A DNA stretch of 64,000 nt from Clostridia bacterium (GTDB taxonomy: Bacteria > Bacillota > Clostridia > Christensenellales > Borkfalkiaceae), in NCBI GenBank assembly GCA_017505465.1, contig JAFVPE010000030.1, forward strand, positions 62,001-126,000, given 5' to 3'. Position 1 is the first letter of the stretch; each line of letters starts with the position of its first letter. The position numbers and the translations under genes are program-made. Below the pieces are notes generated by a model. It was given only the letters and a program-made list of their open reading frames with translations. It ran no database searches and was not told where the DNA came from. Positions 40,493-48,173 of the stretch are shown piece after piece.

Positions 40493-41545
40493 ATGAAAAA
40501 CATTATTTTGACGGGGGATAGACCTTCGGGAAAATTACACATCGGGCATTACGTTGGCTCTCTCAAACGCCGCGTGGAGCTGCAAAATAGCGGTAAGTTT
40601 GATAAAATCTACATCATGATTGCGGACGCGCAAGCATTGACGGATAATTTCGATAATCCCGAAAAGGTACGCGCAAACATTACGGAAGTAGCGCTCGACT
40701 ATTTGGCGTGCGGACTCGATCCTAAAAAATCGACGATTTTCGTACAATCACACGTAGAACAGCTCACCGAGCTTACTTTCTATTATATGAACCTCGTTAC
40801 CCTTTCTCGTTTGGAACGAAATCCGACGGTAAAGACGGAGATGAAGCAAAAGAATTTCGAAACGTCCATTCCCATGGGCTTTTTGACCTATCCCGTGTCG
40901 CAAACGGCGGATATTACGGCGTTTAAGGCGAATACCGTACCCGTAGGGGAAGACCAACTTCCCATGCTCGAACAGGCGAGAGAAATCGTGAGAAGTTTCA
41001 ACGGTTTGTACGGGGAAACGCTCGTAGAGCCCAAAGCGGTATTGCCCGAAAATAAATCCTGCTTGCGTTTGCCCGGAACGGACGGTATGGCGAAGATGAG
41101 TAAATCGCTCGGCAACTGTATCTACCTTTCGGATAGTGCGGACGAAATCAAACGCAAGGTTATGGGTATGTACACCGATCCCAACCACATCAAGGTGACC
41201 GATCCCGGCGATACGAAGAATAACCCCACGTTTATTTATCTCGACGCATTCTCGACGGAAGAGCATTTCAAGAAATACTTGCCCGAATATGCGAATCTTG
41301 ATGAATTGAAGGCGCATTACGAGCGTGGCGGGCTTGGTGATATGAAGGTAAAACGTTTCTTGAACGAAGTTATGCAGGAAACGCTTGCGCCTATCCGCGA
41401 GAGAAGGGAAGAGCTTGCAAAGGATATTCCTGCAATTTGGGATATGTTATATAGAGGAAGCGAAATTGCGAGAGCCGCAGCGGCAGAAACGCTTGCGGAA
41501 GTAAAAAAATCAATGCGTATCGACTATTTTGCGGATAGAAAATAA
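40493..41545 (+). CDS. trpS: Tryptophanyl-tRNA synthetase
   Basis: TrpS charges tRNA-Trp. The 350-residue class I enzyme has [17 protein letters not shown] with the HIGH motif (about 6-22), [16 protein letters not shown], and KMSKS in [11 protein letters not shown]. The [15 protein letters not shown] form is typical of the second bacterial TrpRS group. The gene follows pyrE after 240 nt, with AAAGGAG before the ATG. No T-box leader and no strong promoter are seen, so it may be read from the pyr operon. A strong terminator follows. Confidence 0.95.
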   Translation: MKNIILTGDRPSGKLHIGHYVGSLKRRVELQNSGKFDKIYIMIADAQALTDNFDNPEKVRANITEVALDYLACGLDPKKSTIFVQSHVEQLTELTFYYMNLVTLSRLERNPTVKTEMKQKNFETSIPMGFLTYPVSQTADITAFKANTVPVGEDQLPMLEQAREIVRSFNGLYGETLVEPKAVLPENKSCLRLPGTDGMAKMSKSLGNCIYLSDSADEIKRKVMGMYTDPNHIKVTDPGDTKNNPTFIYLDAFSTEEHFKKYLPEYANLDELKAHYERGGLGDMKVKRFLNEVMQETLAPIRERREELAKDIPAIWDMLYRGSEIARAAAAETLAEVKKSMRIDYFADRK

Positions 41546-41580
41546 TGGTAAATAAAATGTGTAAAAACATTTCATGATAT

Positions 41581-41610
41581 AAAAGCGGCGAGAAATTTCT
41601 CGCCGCTTTT
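41581..41610 (+). terminator. Intrinsic terminator of trpS
   Basis: A perfect 12-bp stem AAAAGCGGCGAG with CTCGCCGCTTTT around AAATTT; the 3' arm ends in four T. Confidence 0.9.
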
Positions 41611-41613
41611 ATA

Positions 41614-41650
41614 AAACAGCAGCCGCTCTTTTTTAGAGCGGCTGCTGTTT
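41614..41650 (-). terminator. Intrinsic terminator of the XRE regulator gene
   Basis: AAACAGCAGCCGCTCT pairs perfectly with AGAGCGGCTGCTGTTT and overlaps the stop codon of the minus-strand gene. Confidence 0.85.
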
Positions 41651-41861
41651 AACAATCGGATAAACCTAAAATATAATCTGCGCTACAATCTAACAACTTG
41701 CACAGTTTGGCTAAGGTATCCAAAGCAGGAAAAATGTCCTTTTTCATATATTTTGATACGGTTTGTGGGGATACGGATATCTCTTTCGCAATCACGTTTT
41801 GCGGTATCCCAGAATTTTTTATGCATTCCCTTAAACGAAGTTGTATTGACTGTAAGTCCAT
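41649..41861 (-). CDS. Small XRE-family transcriptional regulator
   Basis: From the ATG at 41861 (AAGGAG 8 nt upstream) the protein has 70 residues and is nearly all a Cro/CI-type helix-turn-helix: LRECIKNSGIPQNVIAKEISVSPQTVSKYMKKD, then FPALDTLAKLCKLLDCSADYILGL. Such single-domain regulators usually repress their own and a divergent promoter. It is divergent from the zinc-ribbon membrane protein gene, and a 9-bp inverted repeat lies between them over the -35 box, which fits this model. Confidence 0.9.
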   Translation of the reverse strand: MDLQSIQLRLRECIKNSGIPQNVIAKEISVSPQTVSKYMKKDIFPALDTLAKLCKLLDCSADYILGLSDC

Positions 41862-41907
41862 ATGCTTAGCTCCTTGCATCATTATTCTGATACTAATAAT
41901 CGCACGT

Positions 41908-41936
41908 TATACGATTATTTGCTTGACAATCGTATA
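41908..41936 (+). promoter_or_regulatory. Candidate operator of the XRE regulator
   Basis: TATACGATT (41908-41916) and AATCGTATA (41928-41936) are perfect inverted arms with centres 20 nt apart, two helical turns. They overlap the -35 box of the rightward promoter. Confidence 0.6.
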
Positions 41937-41952
41937 TTAGGTGATGTATAAT
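41923..41952 (+). promoter_or_regulatory. Sigma-A promoter of the zinc-ribbon membrane protein gene
   Basis: TTGACA (41923-41928), 18 nt, TATAAT (41947-41952), 30 nt before the ATG. Confidence 0.8.
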
Positions 41953-41981
41953 ATGAATAACAATATTTTGGAGGTTGTTTT

Positions 41982-43316
41982 ATGTTTATACGTTTGATTA
42001 AAACGCTTATGGGCAAAGTGGATACGTATGAAGGCACGATAGAATGTTCAAAATCGTTGGACGAAGTTCTTGACCTTGTACGTCATTTCCGTGAGAAAAG
42101 AGATTTTTGGCTTAGTCCTCACGAGGTCATCAAGGATGTTCGCAATTTTGGTTACTATGATATAGGTAAGGGACCTAAAAATGCGCCGAATCAAAAAATT
42201 CTCTGGCATTTTACGGTTATGTATATGAATGGCGTGGCTTATCAAGTAAAATTGAGATTGACGACTTGTTGCTCGAAAATTGTATTTAATGAGTTCAAGA
42301 AGCAGTTGGAGGCTTTGCCTGACTTAGAAAAGGTTAATATTGAGGAGCCTGCTGCGCCTGCGATTGACTATGCAACCAAAACGATGTTGGAACTTGTTGA
42401 ATTGCTAGACGAAAGCGCAAGTAATTTTGCGGATGCGCCTAGCGCTAGTATGTTTGAACCGATGAAAGCGATTAAAGAGGAGCTTGCAAAACGCATTAAA
42501 AAAGTGCCTTTGGATGCACGTGGGCAATTCTCACAACCTATGTCGCAAATTGATATGTATATAAGTACAATTAATACGCAGCTTTCCAATTCTGTAATGG
42601 CGGCGCAAATTTCCTCGTTTGCCGGGACGTACGTTTCGCAAATTCAGTCGCAGTTGCCATCTATTATGAGTGCCGTGAAGGCGTTGACCGAAGATATGGT
42701 CGCTGCGCCTGTGAAGCCTGCTCCTGTCGTAGAAAAGAAGGTTGAGTCCGTAGTAGCAGAGTCGGTTACGCCCGTTGCTTCTACAATGCCTATGGAAGCT
42801 GTGCCTGTTGTGCCCGTCGCGCCCGTGGCACCCGTTGCTTCTGCAATGCCTGTTCAAGCTTCCAAGAAACTTTGCGTGAATTGTGGTAAAGAGAATGATG
42901 TTGCTGCTGTTTATTGTATGCATTGTGGCAAGACGGCGGACGTGAAAGAGGTGGAACAAAAAACGAATGAAGTGCAGAAGGTAGCAGAAGAAAAACCGAA
43001 CAATAAAATTATTACTTATGCATCGTTTGCTTCTATTGCCTTGTCATTTATCGCCATGCTATTCATATTTATAAACGCGGGGAATGATAGTAATATTCCT
43101 GGCTTGATGATTGTAGCGACGGTTTTCTCTGCGTTGACTATTGTTTCGGCGGGATGCGCTTGCGCTATTGCATTTATCAAAAAAGAGCAGTCTTTGGTGA
43201 AGGTATTAACCATTACAAACACTGTTTTTGCTTTAGTGCTGTTCATTGCGTGTCTTATGCATTACGTTTCGATTATGCATTACATAGAGATTAATCCTTT
43301 TTACCCTTATTATTAA
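41982..43316 (+). CDS. Unrecognised protein with zinc ribbon and C-terminal membrane segments
   Basis: No known family was recognised for the N-terminal part. In the 444 residues I see an N-terminal soluble domain (to about 130), a helical middle (about 125-240), a Pro/Val/Ala-rich linker with repeated PVAP (about 245-305), a four-Cys zinc ribbon (CVNCGKEND then YCMHCGK, about 306-327), a charged stretch and four hydrophobic segments to the end. Zinc ribbons joined to membrane segments are common in Gram-positive proteins of unknown role. GGAGG lies 8 nt upstream. Codon use is more A/T- and GTT-rich than in the neighbours, so this gene and its divergent regulator may have been acquired. Confidence 0.8.
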   Translation: MFIRLIKTLMGKVDTYEGTIECSKSLDEVLDLVRHFREKRDFWLSPHEVIKDVRNFGYYDIGKGPKNAPNQKILWHFTVMYMNGVAYQVKLRLTTCCSKIVFNEFKKQLEALPDLEKVNIEEPAAPAIDYATKTMLELVELLDESASNFADAPSASMFEPMKAIKEELAKRIKKVPLDARGQFSQPMSQIDMYISTINTQLSNSVMAAQISSFAGTYVSQIQSQLPSIMSAVKALTEDMVAAPVKPAPVVEKKVESVVAESVTPVASTMPMEAVPVVPVAPVAPVASAMPVQASKKLCVNCGKENDVAAVYCMHCGKTADVKEVEQKTNEVQKVAEEKPNNKIITYASFASIALSFIAMLFIFINAGNDSNIPGLMIVATVFSALTIVSAGCACAIAFIKKEQSLVKVLTITNTVFALVLFIACLMHYVSIMHYIEINPFYPYY

Positions 43317-43330
43317 AGAATGGAATAAAA

Positions 43331-43360
43331 CGCTCCAAGCTTCATAGCTTGGGGCGTACT
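43331..43360 (+). terminator. Intrinsic terminator after the zinc-ribbon protein gene
   Basis: CGCTCCAAGC pairs with GCTTGGGGCG (one G-T pair), followed by TACTATTTTT. Confidence 0.8.
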
Positions 43361-43386
43361 ATTTTTAATCGAAAGGGGAAAGAAAA

Positions 43387-43412
43387 AAGCCGAGGAACTT
43401 GTCCTCGGCTTT
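43387..43412 (-). terminator. Intrinsic terminator of hup
   Basis: AAGCCGAGGA pairs with TCCTCGGCTT around a 5-nt loop; six T follow on the minus strand. Confidence 0.9.
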
Positions 43413-43425
43413 CATAGATCTCTAA

Positions 43426-43701
43426 TTAGTTGTTGATGATATCCTTGTAAGCTTTACCGAATTTCATAACGGGCTTCTTGCAAGCGGGGATAGCTACGGG
43501 AGCTTTCGTTTGAGGGTTGATACCCGTCTTAGCTGCAACGTCTTTCACTTCGATCGTGCCGAAGCCAACGAGTTGTACTTTTTCACCAGCTTTCAAAGCT
43601 TCCGTTACGCTTGCTACGAGCGCTTCGTATGCTTTCGCTGCATCTTTGTTCGATAAACCTGCTTTTTCTGCAATTGCTTTAATCAATTCGCCTTTGTTCA
43701 T
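43426..43701 (-). CDS. hup: DNA-binding protein HU
   Basis: HU is the main histone-like protein that bends and compacts DNA. The 91-residue protein has the family order: MNKGELIKAIAEKAGLS, AAKAYEALVASVTEALKAG, the core VQLVGFGTIEVKD, the DNA-binding arm region (AAKTGINPQTKAPVAIPACKKPVMKFGKAY in total), and KDIINN. The arm has TGINPQTKAPVAIPA, close to the standard GRNPQTGE-IPA pattern. AAAGGGGA lies upstream. It has its own consensus promoter and terminator, as expected for a highly expressed gene. Confidence 0.97.
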   Translation of the reverse strand: MNKGELIKAIAEKAGLSNKDAAKAYEALVASVTEALKAGEKVQLVGFGTIEVKDVAAKTGINPQTKAPVAIPACKKPVMKFGKAYKDIINN

Positions 43702-43758
43702 AGAGAATCCCCTTTAATTTTTATTATTCTTAAAAACATAAAATCTTTAAGTAATTTA

Positions 43759-43787
43759 ATTATAACGGATAGAAAAGCATTTGTCAA
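43759..43787 (-). promoter_or_regulatory. Sigma-A promoter of hup
   Basis: On the minus strand TTGACA (43787-43782), 17 nt, TATAAT (43764-43759). The leader of about 50 nt is A/T-rich. Confidence 0.88.
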
Positions 43788-43931
43788 GTACTGAAAGCAA
43801 AAAAAATCGACGAAAACCCTTAAAAATAAAGGTTTTTTTGTCCATAGGGACACTTTTGACAGGTGGATTTTGGCGAAAAGTAAAGACGAATGGCGAAAGC
43901 TGTTCGCATTTGCTATATTTTGTGTTTTGTT

Positions 43932-44150
43932 TTATGCTGATTCTGAGCTTCTTTCGGGGTATTGAGTCGGTTTTTCTTCGGTTTCCGCAGCCTTGTCCCA
44001 TTCCCCAATGTCACGGTAGACGATTCGGTTTTTTTGAGTGGAATATCTTGAATATTTTTTGGCGCGTTTACCGACCTCAATCCTCGCAATAAACAATCTT
44101 ACAATTTCGGGCGTTAGTAGGTCAAGGCTTTTGTGCTTTTTAGCTTTTTT
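43932..44150 (-). pseudogene. C-terminal remnant of a large serine recombinase
   Basis: Read on the minus strand from a TAG at 44151-44153 to a TAA at 43932, the frame gives AKKHKSLDLLTPEIVRLFI, then ARIEVGKRAKKYSR, then NRIVYRDIGEWD. This follows the C-terminal (DUF4368-like) pattern of Firmicutes transposon resolvases, LTPE-I---FI-RIEV------KYSR-----I-YRDIG. No start codon, catalytic serine domain or recombinase domain is present. It is a truncated relic of a mobile element between hup and the AraC-controlled island. No matching ends or target duplication were found by eye. Confidence 0.8.
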
Positions 44151-44182
44151 CTATATAAGCGTCGCAGGCGCGCTCGCAAAAG

Positions 44183-45070
44183 TCAAGGTGTCGTCTTACT
44201 ATGTAGGTGTTTACTATCGGTCTTTTGTAGGTTTTTCGGAGAAATACCGTACATGTTCTTAAAAGCTTTACTGAAAGAATATAAATTATATCCAAGCATT
44301 TCGGCGATTTCACTGATACTTTTTTTCTTTTCAAGAATAAGCGCTTTCCCTGTTTCCATTTTACGGTGCTTGTGGTATTCCGATAATGTTTTTCCCGTTG
44401 TGCGCTGAAAAAGTCCGGAAAGATAACCATAGCTGTAATTAAATTTAGGGGCAAGCTCTTCTAATTTTTTAATGGTATAAATATGCGTATCAATATAATT
44501 CATTAACTGAAAGCACAATACTTCAGGCTCGGAAATGGTCGTTGTGTTTTGAGGAATGCTATTAAAGTCGCGGATCAAATACACGATAATCAACTGAAAA
44601 ATATCGATTAGCGCAGTTTGAGAGTGTGGTTGCTCTTGAGATATGAATTCGGATATTGCATATTCTATAAGCTGTGAAATTTTGCCGTCTTGGAAGAGGC
44701 GTTTATCACCGCCTCTATAATTGCGTGTGATATTTTTCAAATCCTTGTCGAGCGTTTTATCTACGCAGTAAAAGGAAAAAAAGTCGTATTCTAGGCGAAC
44801 GTCTTGATCTGCCTTGATTTCATGAATATCACATGGAAATGAAAGATAGATGTCGCCTGCTTTTACGATGCTTTCTTCTCCATTGGTAATAATACTGCCG
44901 CTGCCTTTGGTGACGATTGTCAATTCAAACCAATTCAAATGAGGGTGAGGAGAAATAATTTCCATGGGTTCGCAATATCTTCTCCCTAATTGCAAAAGGT
45001 GGATGTTGCCAAAGGGTAAAGGATTCTCAACGTAATGGTTGATTAAGTGATAACGCGTTTTATTTTCCAT
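44183..45070 (-). CDS. AraC-family transcriptional regulator
   Basis: This 295-residue protein has an N-terminal cupin-like sensing domain (HPHLNWFELTIVTKGSG, then GDIYLSFPCDIHEI) and a C-terminal double helix-turn-helix with KKLEELAPKFNYSYGYLSGLFQRTTG, LSEYHKHRKMETGKALI and ISEIAEMLGYNLYSFSKAFKNMYGISP. The type is common for sugar-responsive activators. AAGGAGG lies before the ATG. It is divergent from the Gfo/Idh operon at 45269, which it probably controls, with both promoters and a 12-bp palindrome between them. The last 16 residues look unlike the family end. Confidence 0.92.
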   Translation of the reverse strand: MENKTRYHLINHYVENPLPFGNIHLLQLGRRYCEPMEIISPHPHLNWFELTIVTKGSGSIITNGEESIVKAGDIYLSFPCDIHEIKADQDVRLEYDFFSFYCVDKTLDKDLKNITRNYRGGDKRLFQDGKISQLIEYAISEFISQEQPHSQTALIDIFQLIIVYLIRDFNSIPQNTTTISEPEVLCFQLMNYIDTHIYTIKKLEELAPKFNYSYGYLSGLFQRTTGKTLSEYHKHRKMETGKALILEKKKSISEIAEMLGYNLYSFSKAFKNMYGISPKNLQKTDSKHLHSKTTP

Positions 45071-45093
45071 TCCAGCCCTCCTTGTTGACTATA

Positions 45094-45122
45094 ATTATAA
45101 AAAAAATATGTGGCTATGTCAA
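45094..45122 (-). promoter_or_regulatory. Sigma-A promoter of the AraC-family gene
   Basis: On the minus strand TTGACA (45122-45117), 17 nt, TATAAT (45099-45094). Confidence 0.82.
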
Positions 45123-45206
45123 TGTTTTGATAAAGAAATTGATATTTTTTTCGTTGAATATTTAAGAAATATGAAAAAATGATAAATTTTGCGTGAACTA
45201 TAACCA

Positions 45207-45235
45207 TTTACTTGTACAAGTATTTATTATATGAT
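45207..45235 (+). promoter_or_regulatory. Promoter of the second Gfo/Idh operon with embedded palindrome
   Basis: TTTACT (45207-45212), 17 nt, TATGAT (45230-45235). The perfect palindrome ACTTGTACAAGT (45210-45221) overlaps the -35 box and the spacer, and is a likely operator. Confidence 0.65.
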
Positions 45236-45268
45236 AGAAATACAAATTTTCTTAAGGAGAAATAGATT

Positions 45269-46324
45269 ATGACGGTAGTAGCAGTAATTGGTTGCGGAAG
45301 AATTTCCGATATAGCGCATTTTCCTGCGCTTTCCCAAATGGATAACGTGAGAATTAAATACGCTTGTGATTTATTAATTGAAAAAGCGGAAGAAAAGAAA
45401 GCGAAATATCCTAAAATTGAAAACGTAATTACGGATTATAAAGTGGTGCTTGCGGACGAAGAAGTGGACGCGGTGTTCGTTTTGACGCCCAACTATGCGC
45501 ATTACACGATCACGATGGATGCGTTAAAAGCAGGAAAGCACGTGCTTTGTGAAAAGCCTATCACGGTAAATTATGCGCTTTCGGTGGAGATGGCAGAAGA
45601 AGCCAAAAAACAGGGTAAAATTCTTGATATAGGCGTTTGCAACCGTTATCAAAAATCGGTGGAAATGTTGCGTGAATGGGCAGACGCAGGGAAATTTGGC
45701 GACATTTATCACGTGTACTGTTCTTTCCGTGATTTTAGAAGTATTCCCGGGCTTGGCGGCGCGTTTACGACGAAATCGCAATCGGGCGGCGGCGTTTTGA
45801 TTGACTGGGGAATTCATTTCCTCGATTTGATTTTGTACGTGCTTGGCGGCGCAAAGATTAAGAGTGTTACTTGTGATGCGTACAATGAAATGGCGAAGGA
45901 TATGAAATCGTACAAATACCACGGTATGTGGGCGGAAGACACCTCGGATATCGAAAACGGAACGAACGACGTGGACGATTTTATCACGGGGCATATTCGT
46001 ACGGATAAGGCAAGTATTTCCTTTAACGGCGCGTGGGCGCAGAACATTAATAAATACGAGCTGTTTATCGACTTTATGGGGGATAAAGGCGGCGCAAGAT
46101 TGACCTACGGCGGCAAGTTTGAATTTTACGACGGACAAACTCTTGAAACCATCACTCCCGAATATGATATTCCCAATATGTATCTTTGTGAGGATACGGC
46201 GTTTATACAGTCCATTGAAACGGGTGTAAAAGATAAGAACAATATTGATAACATTCTTGAAAGTATGAAATTGCTTGATGCGTTGTATACGTCAGCCGAA
46301 AAGAAAGAGGAGATTAGATTCTAA
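45269..46324 (+). CDS. Gfo/Idh/MocA family oxidoreductase (first of island 2)
   Basis: The 351-residue protein has the Rossmann motif GCGRISD (9-15), the strand-2 end ACDLLIEKA, the EKP motif in VLCEKPITVN, and the C-terminal part with GLGGAFTTKSQSGGGVLIDWG, then HFLDLILYVLGG. The GGGVLIDWGIHFLD pattern with His and Asp is the usual catalytic region. It probably oxidises or reduces a sugar or sugar derivative with NAD(H); the substrate is unknown. It opens a four-gene operon; its stop codon TAA shares one base with the next start (TAATG). AAGGAG is 8 nt upstream. Confidence 0.9.
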   Translation: MTVVAVIGCGRISDIAHFPALSQMDNVRIKYACDLLIEKAEEKKAKYPKIENVITDYKVVLADEEVDAVFVLTPNYAHYTITMDALKAGKHVLCEKPITVNYALSVEMAEEAKKQGKILDIGVCNRYQKSVEMLREWADAGKFGDIYHVYCSFRDFRSIPGLGGAFTTKSQSGGGVLIDWGIHFLDLILYVLGGAKIKSVTCDAYNEMAKDMKSYKYHGMWAEDTSDIENGTNDVDDFITGHIRTDKASISFNGAWAQNINKYELFIDFMGDKGGARLTYGGKFEFYDGQTLETITPEYDIPNMYLCEDTAFIQSIETGVKDKNNIDNILESMKLLDALYTSAEKKEEIRF

Positions 46325-47163
46325 TGAAGACGGTTGGTTTTATTGATTATTTTTTGAATGAATGGCACGCGAACGAATACCCTGCAATGATTAAGGCGTA
46401 CAATGAAAAAAACGGAACGGATTATCAGGTGAAATATGCTTGGGCGGAAATGGATATCCCCGGGGGGATGAGCACCGATGAATGGTGCGAACTTCACGGC
46501 GTTATTCGCTGTAATTCGATGAAAGAACTTTGCGCGAAATGCGATTACGTATTTGTGTTGGCGCCCTCAAATCCCGAAAAACATTTGGAGTACGCAAAAG
46601 AAGTATTCGAATGTGGAAAGAATCCTTATATAGATAAGACGTTTGCTCCTGATTATGCAACTGCGAAAGAGATTTATGCGCTTGCGGAAAAGCACGGAGT
46701 GAAGTTTTTTAGTAGCTCCGCTTTGCGTTATGCGGATGAACTCAACGCATACATGGGGACGGCAAAAGTCATTTCTACGGTAGGTGGCGGCTCCAATTTT
46801 GACGAGTACGTAATTCACCAAATCGAGATGGCGGTGAAGTGTCTTGGCGTTGGTGCGGAGAAGGTGCGTTATAGCAAACATGCCGATCAGGAATGGGCAG
46901 AGGTATCCTATCCCGACGGAAGATATGCGACAATGATGTTTGCGCCCTGTATGCCGTTTGCAGCAACGGTGGCAGACAAAGAAGGACGCTCTGCGCACGT
47001 AGAAATCAATTCCCCATTTTTTGATAATTTGATTGCGGATATTTTCCATTTCTTTGAAACGGGGGAAACGTCCTTTTGTTCTTGCGAAACGTTAGAGGTT
47101 ATGAAGATTAGGGAAAGGGTTATAGAAGCAAAATCAAAAGCAGGGATATGGTTGAACGTATGA
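46324..47163 (+). CDS. Gfo/Idh-like protein, short form (second of island 2)
   Basis: The 279-residue protein aligns in layout with the Gfo/Idh family but is short. It starts KTVGFIDYFLNEWHANEYP, lacking a canonical GxGxxG, and has LCAKCDYVFVLAPSNPEKHLEYA, PYIDKTFAPDYATAKEI (a Lys in DKT instead of EKP) and GGGSNFDEYVIHQIEMAVKCLG. The changed cofactor loop and motif make a standard dehydrogenase role uncertain; it could be a partner subunit or an enzyme with altered chemistry. It is coupled at both ends: one-base overlap with the gene before and four-base overlap with the gene after. Confidence 0.78.
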   Translation: MKTVGFIDYFLNEWHANEYPAMIKAYNEKNGTDYQVKYAWAEMDIPGGMSTDEWCELHGVIRCNSMKELCAKCDYVFVLAPSNPEKHLEYAKEVFECGKNPYIDKTFAPDYATAKEIYALAEKHGVKFFSSSALRYADELNAYMGTAKVISTVGGGSNFDEYVIHQIEMAVKCLGVGAEKVRYSKHADQEWAEVSYPDGRYATMMFAPCMPFAATVADKEGRSAHVEINSPFFDNLIADIFHFFETGETSFCSCETLEVMKIRERVIEAKSKAGIWLNV

Positions 47164-48173
47164 AAACATTAAGAGTTGGCTTAATAGGTTGCGGTCGGAT
47201 TTCCGTTATGCATCTTAAGTCGATTGCGTTTTTAGAGGAAACGGAACTAATTGCATGTTGTGATATTAAAAAAGAACGCGCCGATGAAGTTGCAACGAAA
47301 TACGGGGCGAAAGCGTACTATTCGTATGAGGAAATGTTGGATAACGAAACCCTCGACGCCGTACATATTTGCTTGCCGCATTATTTGCACAGCAAAGCGG
47401 CTTGTTACGCCTTTGAAAAAGGGGTAAACGTTTTAACGGAAAAGCCGATGGACGTTGACTTGCAGAGCGCGGAAAACGCTGTGCAAAAGGCGAAAGAAAA
47501 AGGCGTTTTATACGGCGTTATTTTTCAGTGCCGCTATAACAATTCCGCACAGCTTGTGAAGAAGGCGTTACAAAGTGGGAAGCTCGGTAAAATTATTTCC
47601 GCCCGCTCGACGCTTACGTGGACGCGTCCCGATAGTTACTATGCGGAAAGCGATTGGAAGGGGACTTGGGACAAGGAAGGCGGCGGCGTTGTGATCGATC
47701 AAGCCATTCATTCCATAGACCTTGTAAACTGGTTGGTGGATAGCAAAATACAGAGCGTTTCCTGCTCCATGGCAAACCGCGGGCATAAGGTAGTGGACGT
47801 AGAGGATAGCGCCGAGGGCTTAATTACCTATAAAAACGGGGTAAGATACGGGTTTTACTGTATGAACAATTACGGTTGTGACGAGCCGATTGAAATCCGT
47901 CTTTACTGTGAAAAGGGCAAGGCTGTCTTTGGGTACGATGATGCGTATATTGCGTATAACGATGGAGCAAGCGAAGAAGCGCATCAAGATGACAAGATAG
48001 TGGAATATGAAGGCGGAAAGGATTATTGGGGTTTTCAACATATTCGGCAAATACGGCAATTTTATAATGCGGTATTGAAAAGAGAACCGCTTGAAATCAG
48101 CGGCGAGGAAGCTTTGAAAACACACCGTCTAATTATGGAAATTTACAAAATGGGCAAGGCAGGTATGAGATGA
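47160..48173 (+). CDS. Gfo/Idh/MocA family oxidoreductase (third of island 2)
   Basis: From the ATG at 47160 (overlapping the upstream TGA; an in-frame ATG at 47148 is the alternative) the protein has 337 residues. It has GLIGCGRISVMH, TEKPMDVDLQ, and the C-terminal pattern YYAESDWKGTWDKEGGGVVIDQAIHSIDL (quoted in parts as SDWKGT, EGGGVVIDQ, HSIDL). The same pattern is present in the first gene of island 1 at 4143, so these two are probably close paralogues with related substrates. The last codons overlap the next gene (ATGA), so the operon is translated as a coupled unit. Confidence 0.9.
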   Translation: MKTLRVGLIGCGRISVMHLKSIAFLEETELIACCDIKKERADEVATKYGAKAYYSYEEMLDNETLDAVHICLPHYLHSKAACYAFEKGVNVLTEKPMDVDLQSAENAVQKAKEKGVLYGVIFQCRYNNSAQLVKKALQSGKLGKIISARSTLTWTRPDSYYAESDWKGTWDKEGGGVVIDQAIHSIDLVNWLVDSKIQSVSCSMANRGHKVVDVEDSAEGLITYKNGVRYGFYCMNNYGCDEPIEIRLYCEKGKAVFGYDDAYIAYNDGASEEAHQDDKIVEYEGGKDYWGFQHIRQIRQFYNAVLKREPLEISGEEALKTHRLIMEIYKMGKAGMR

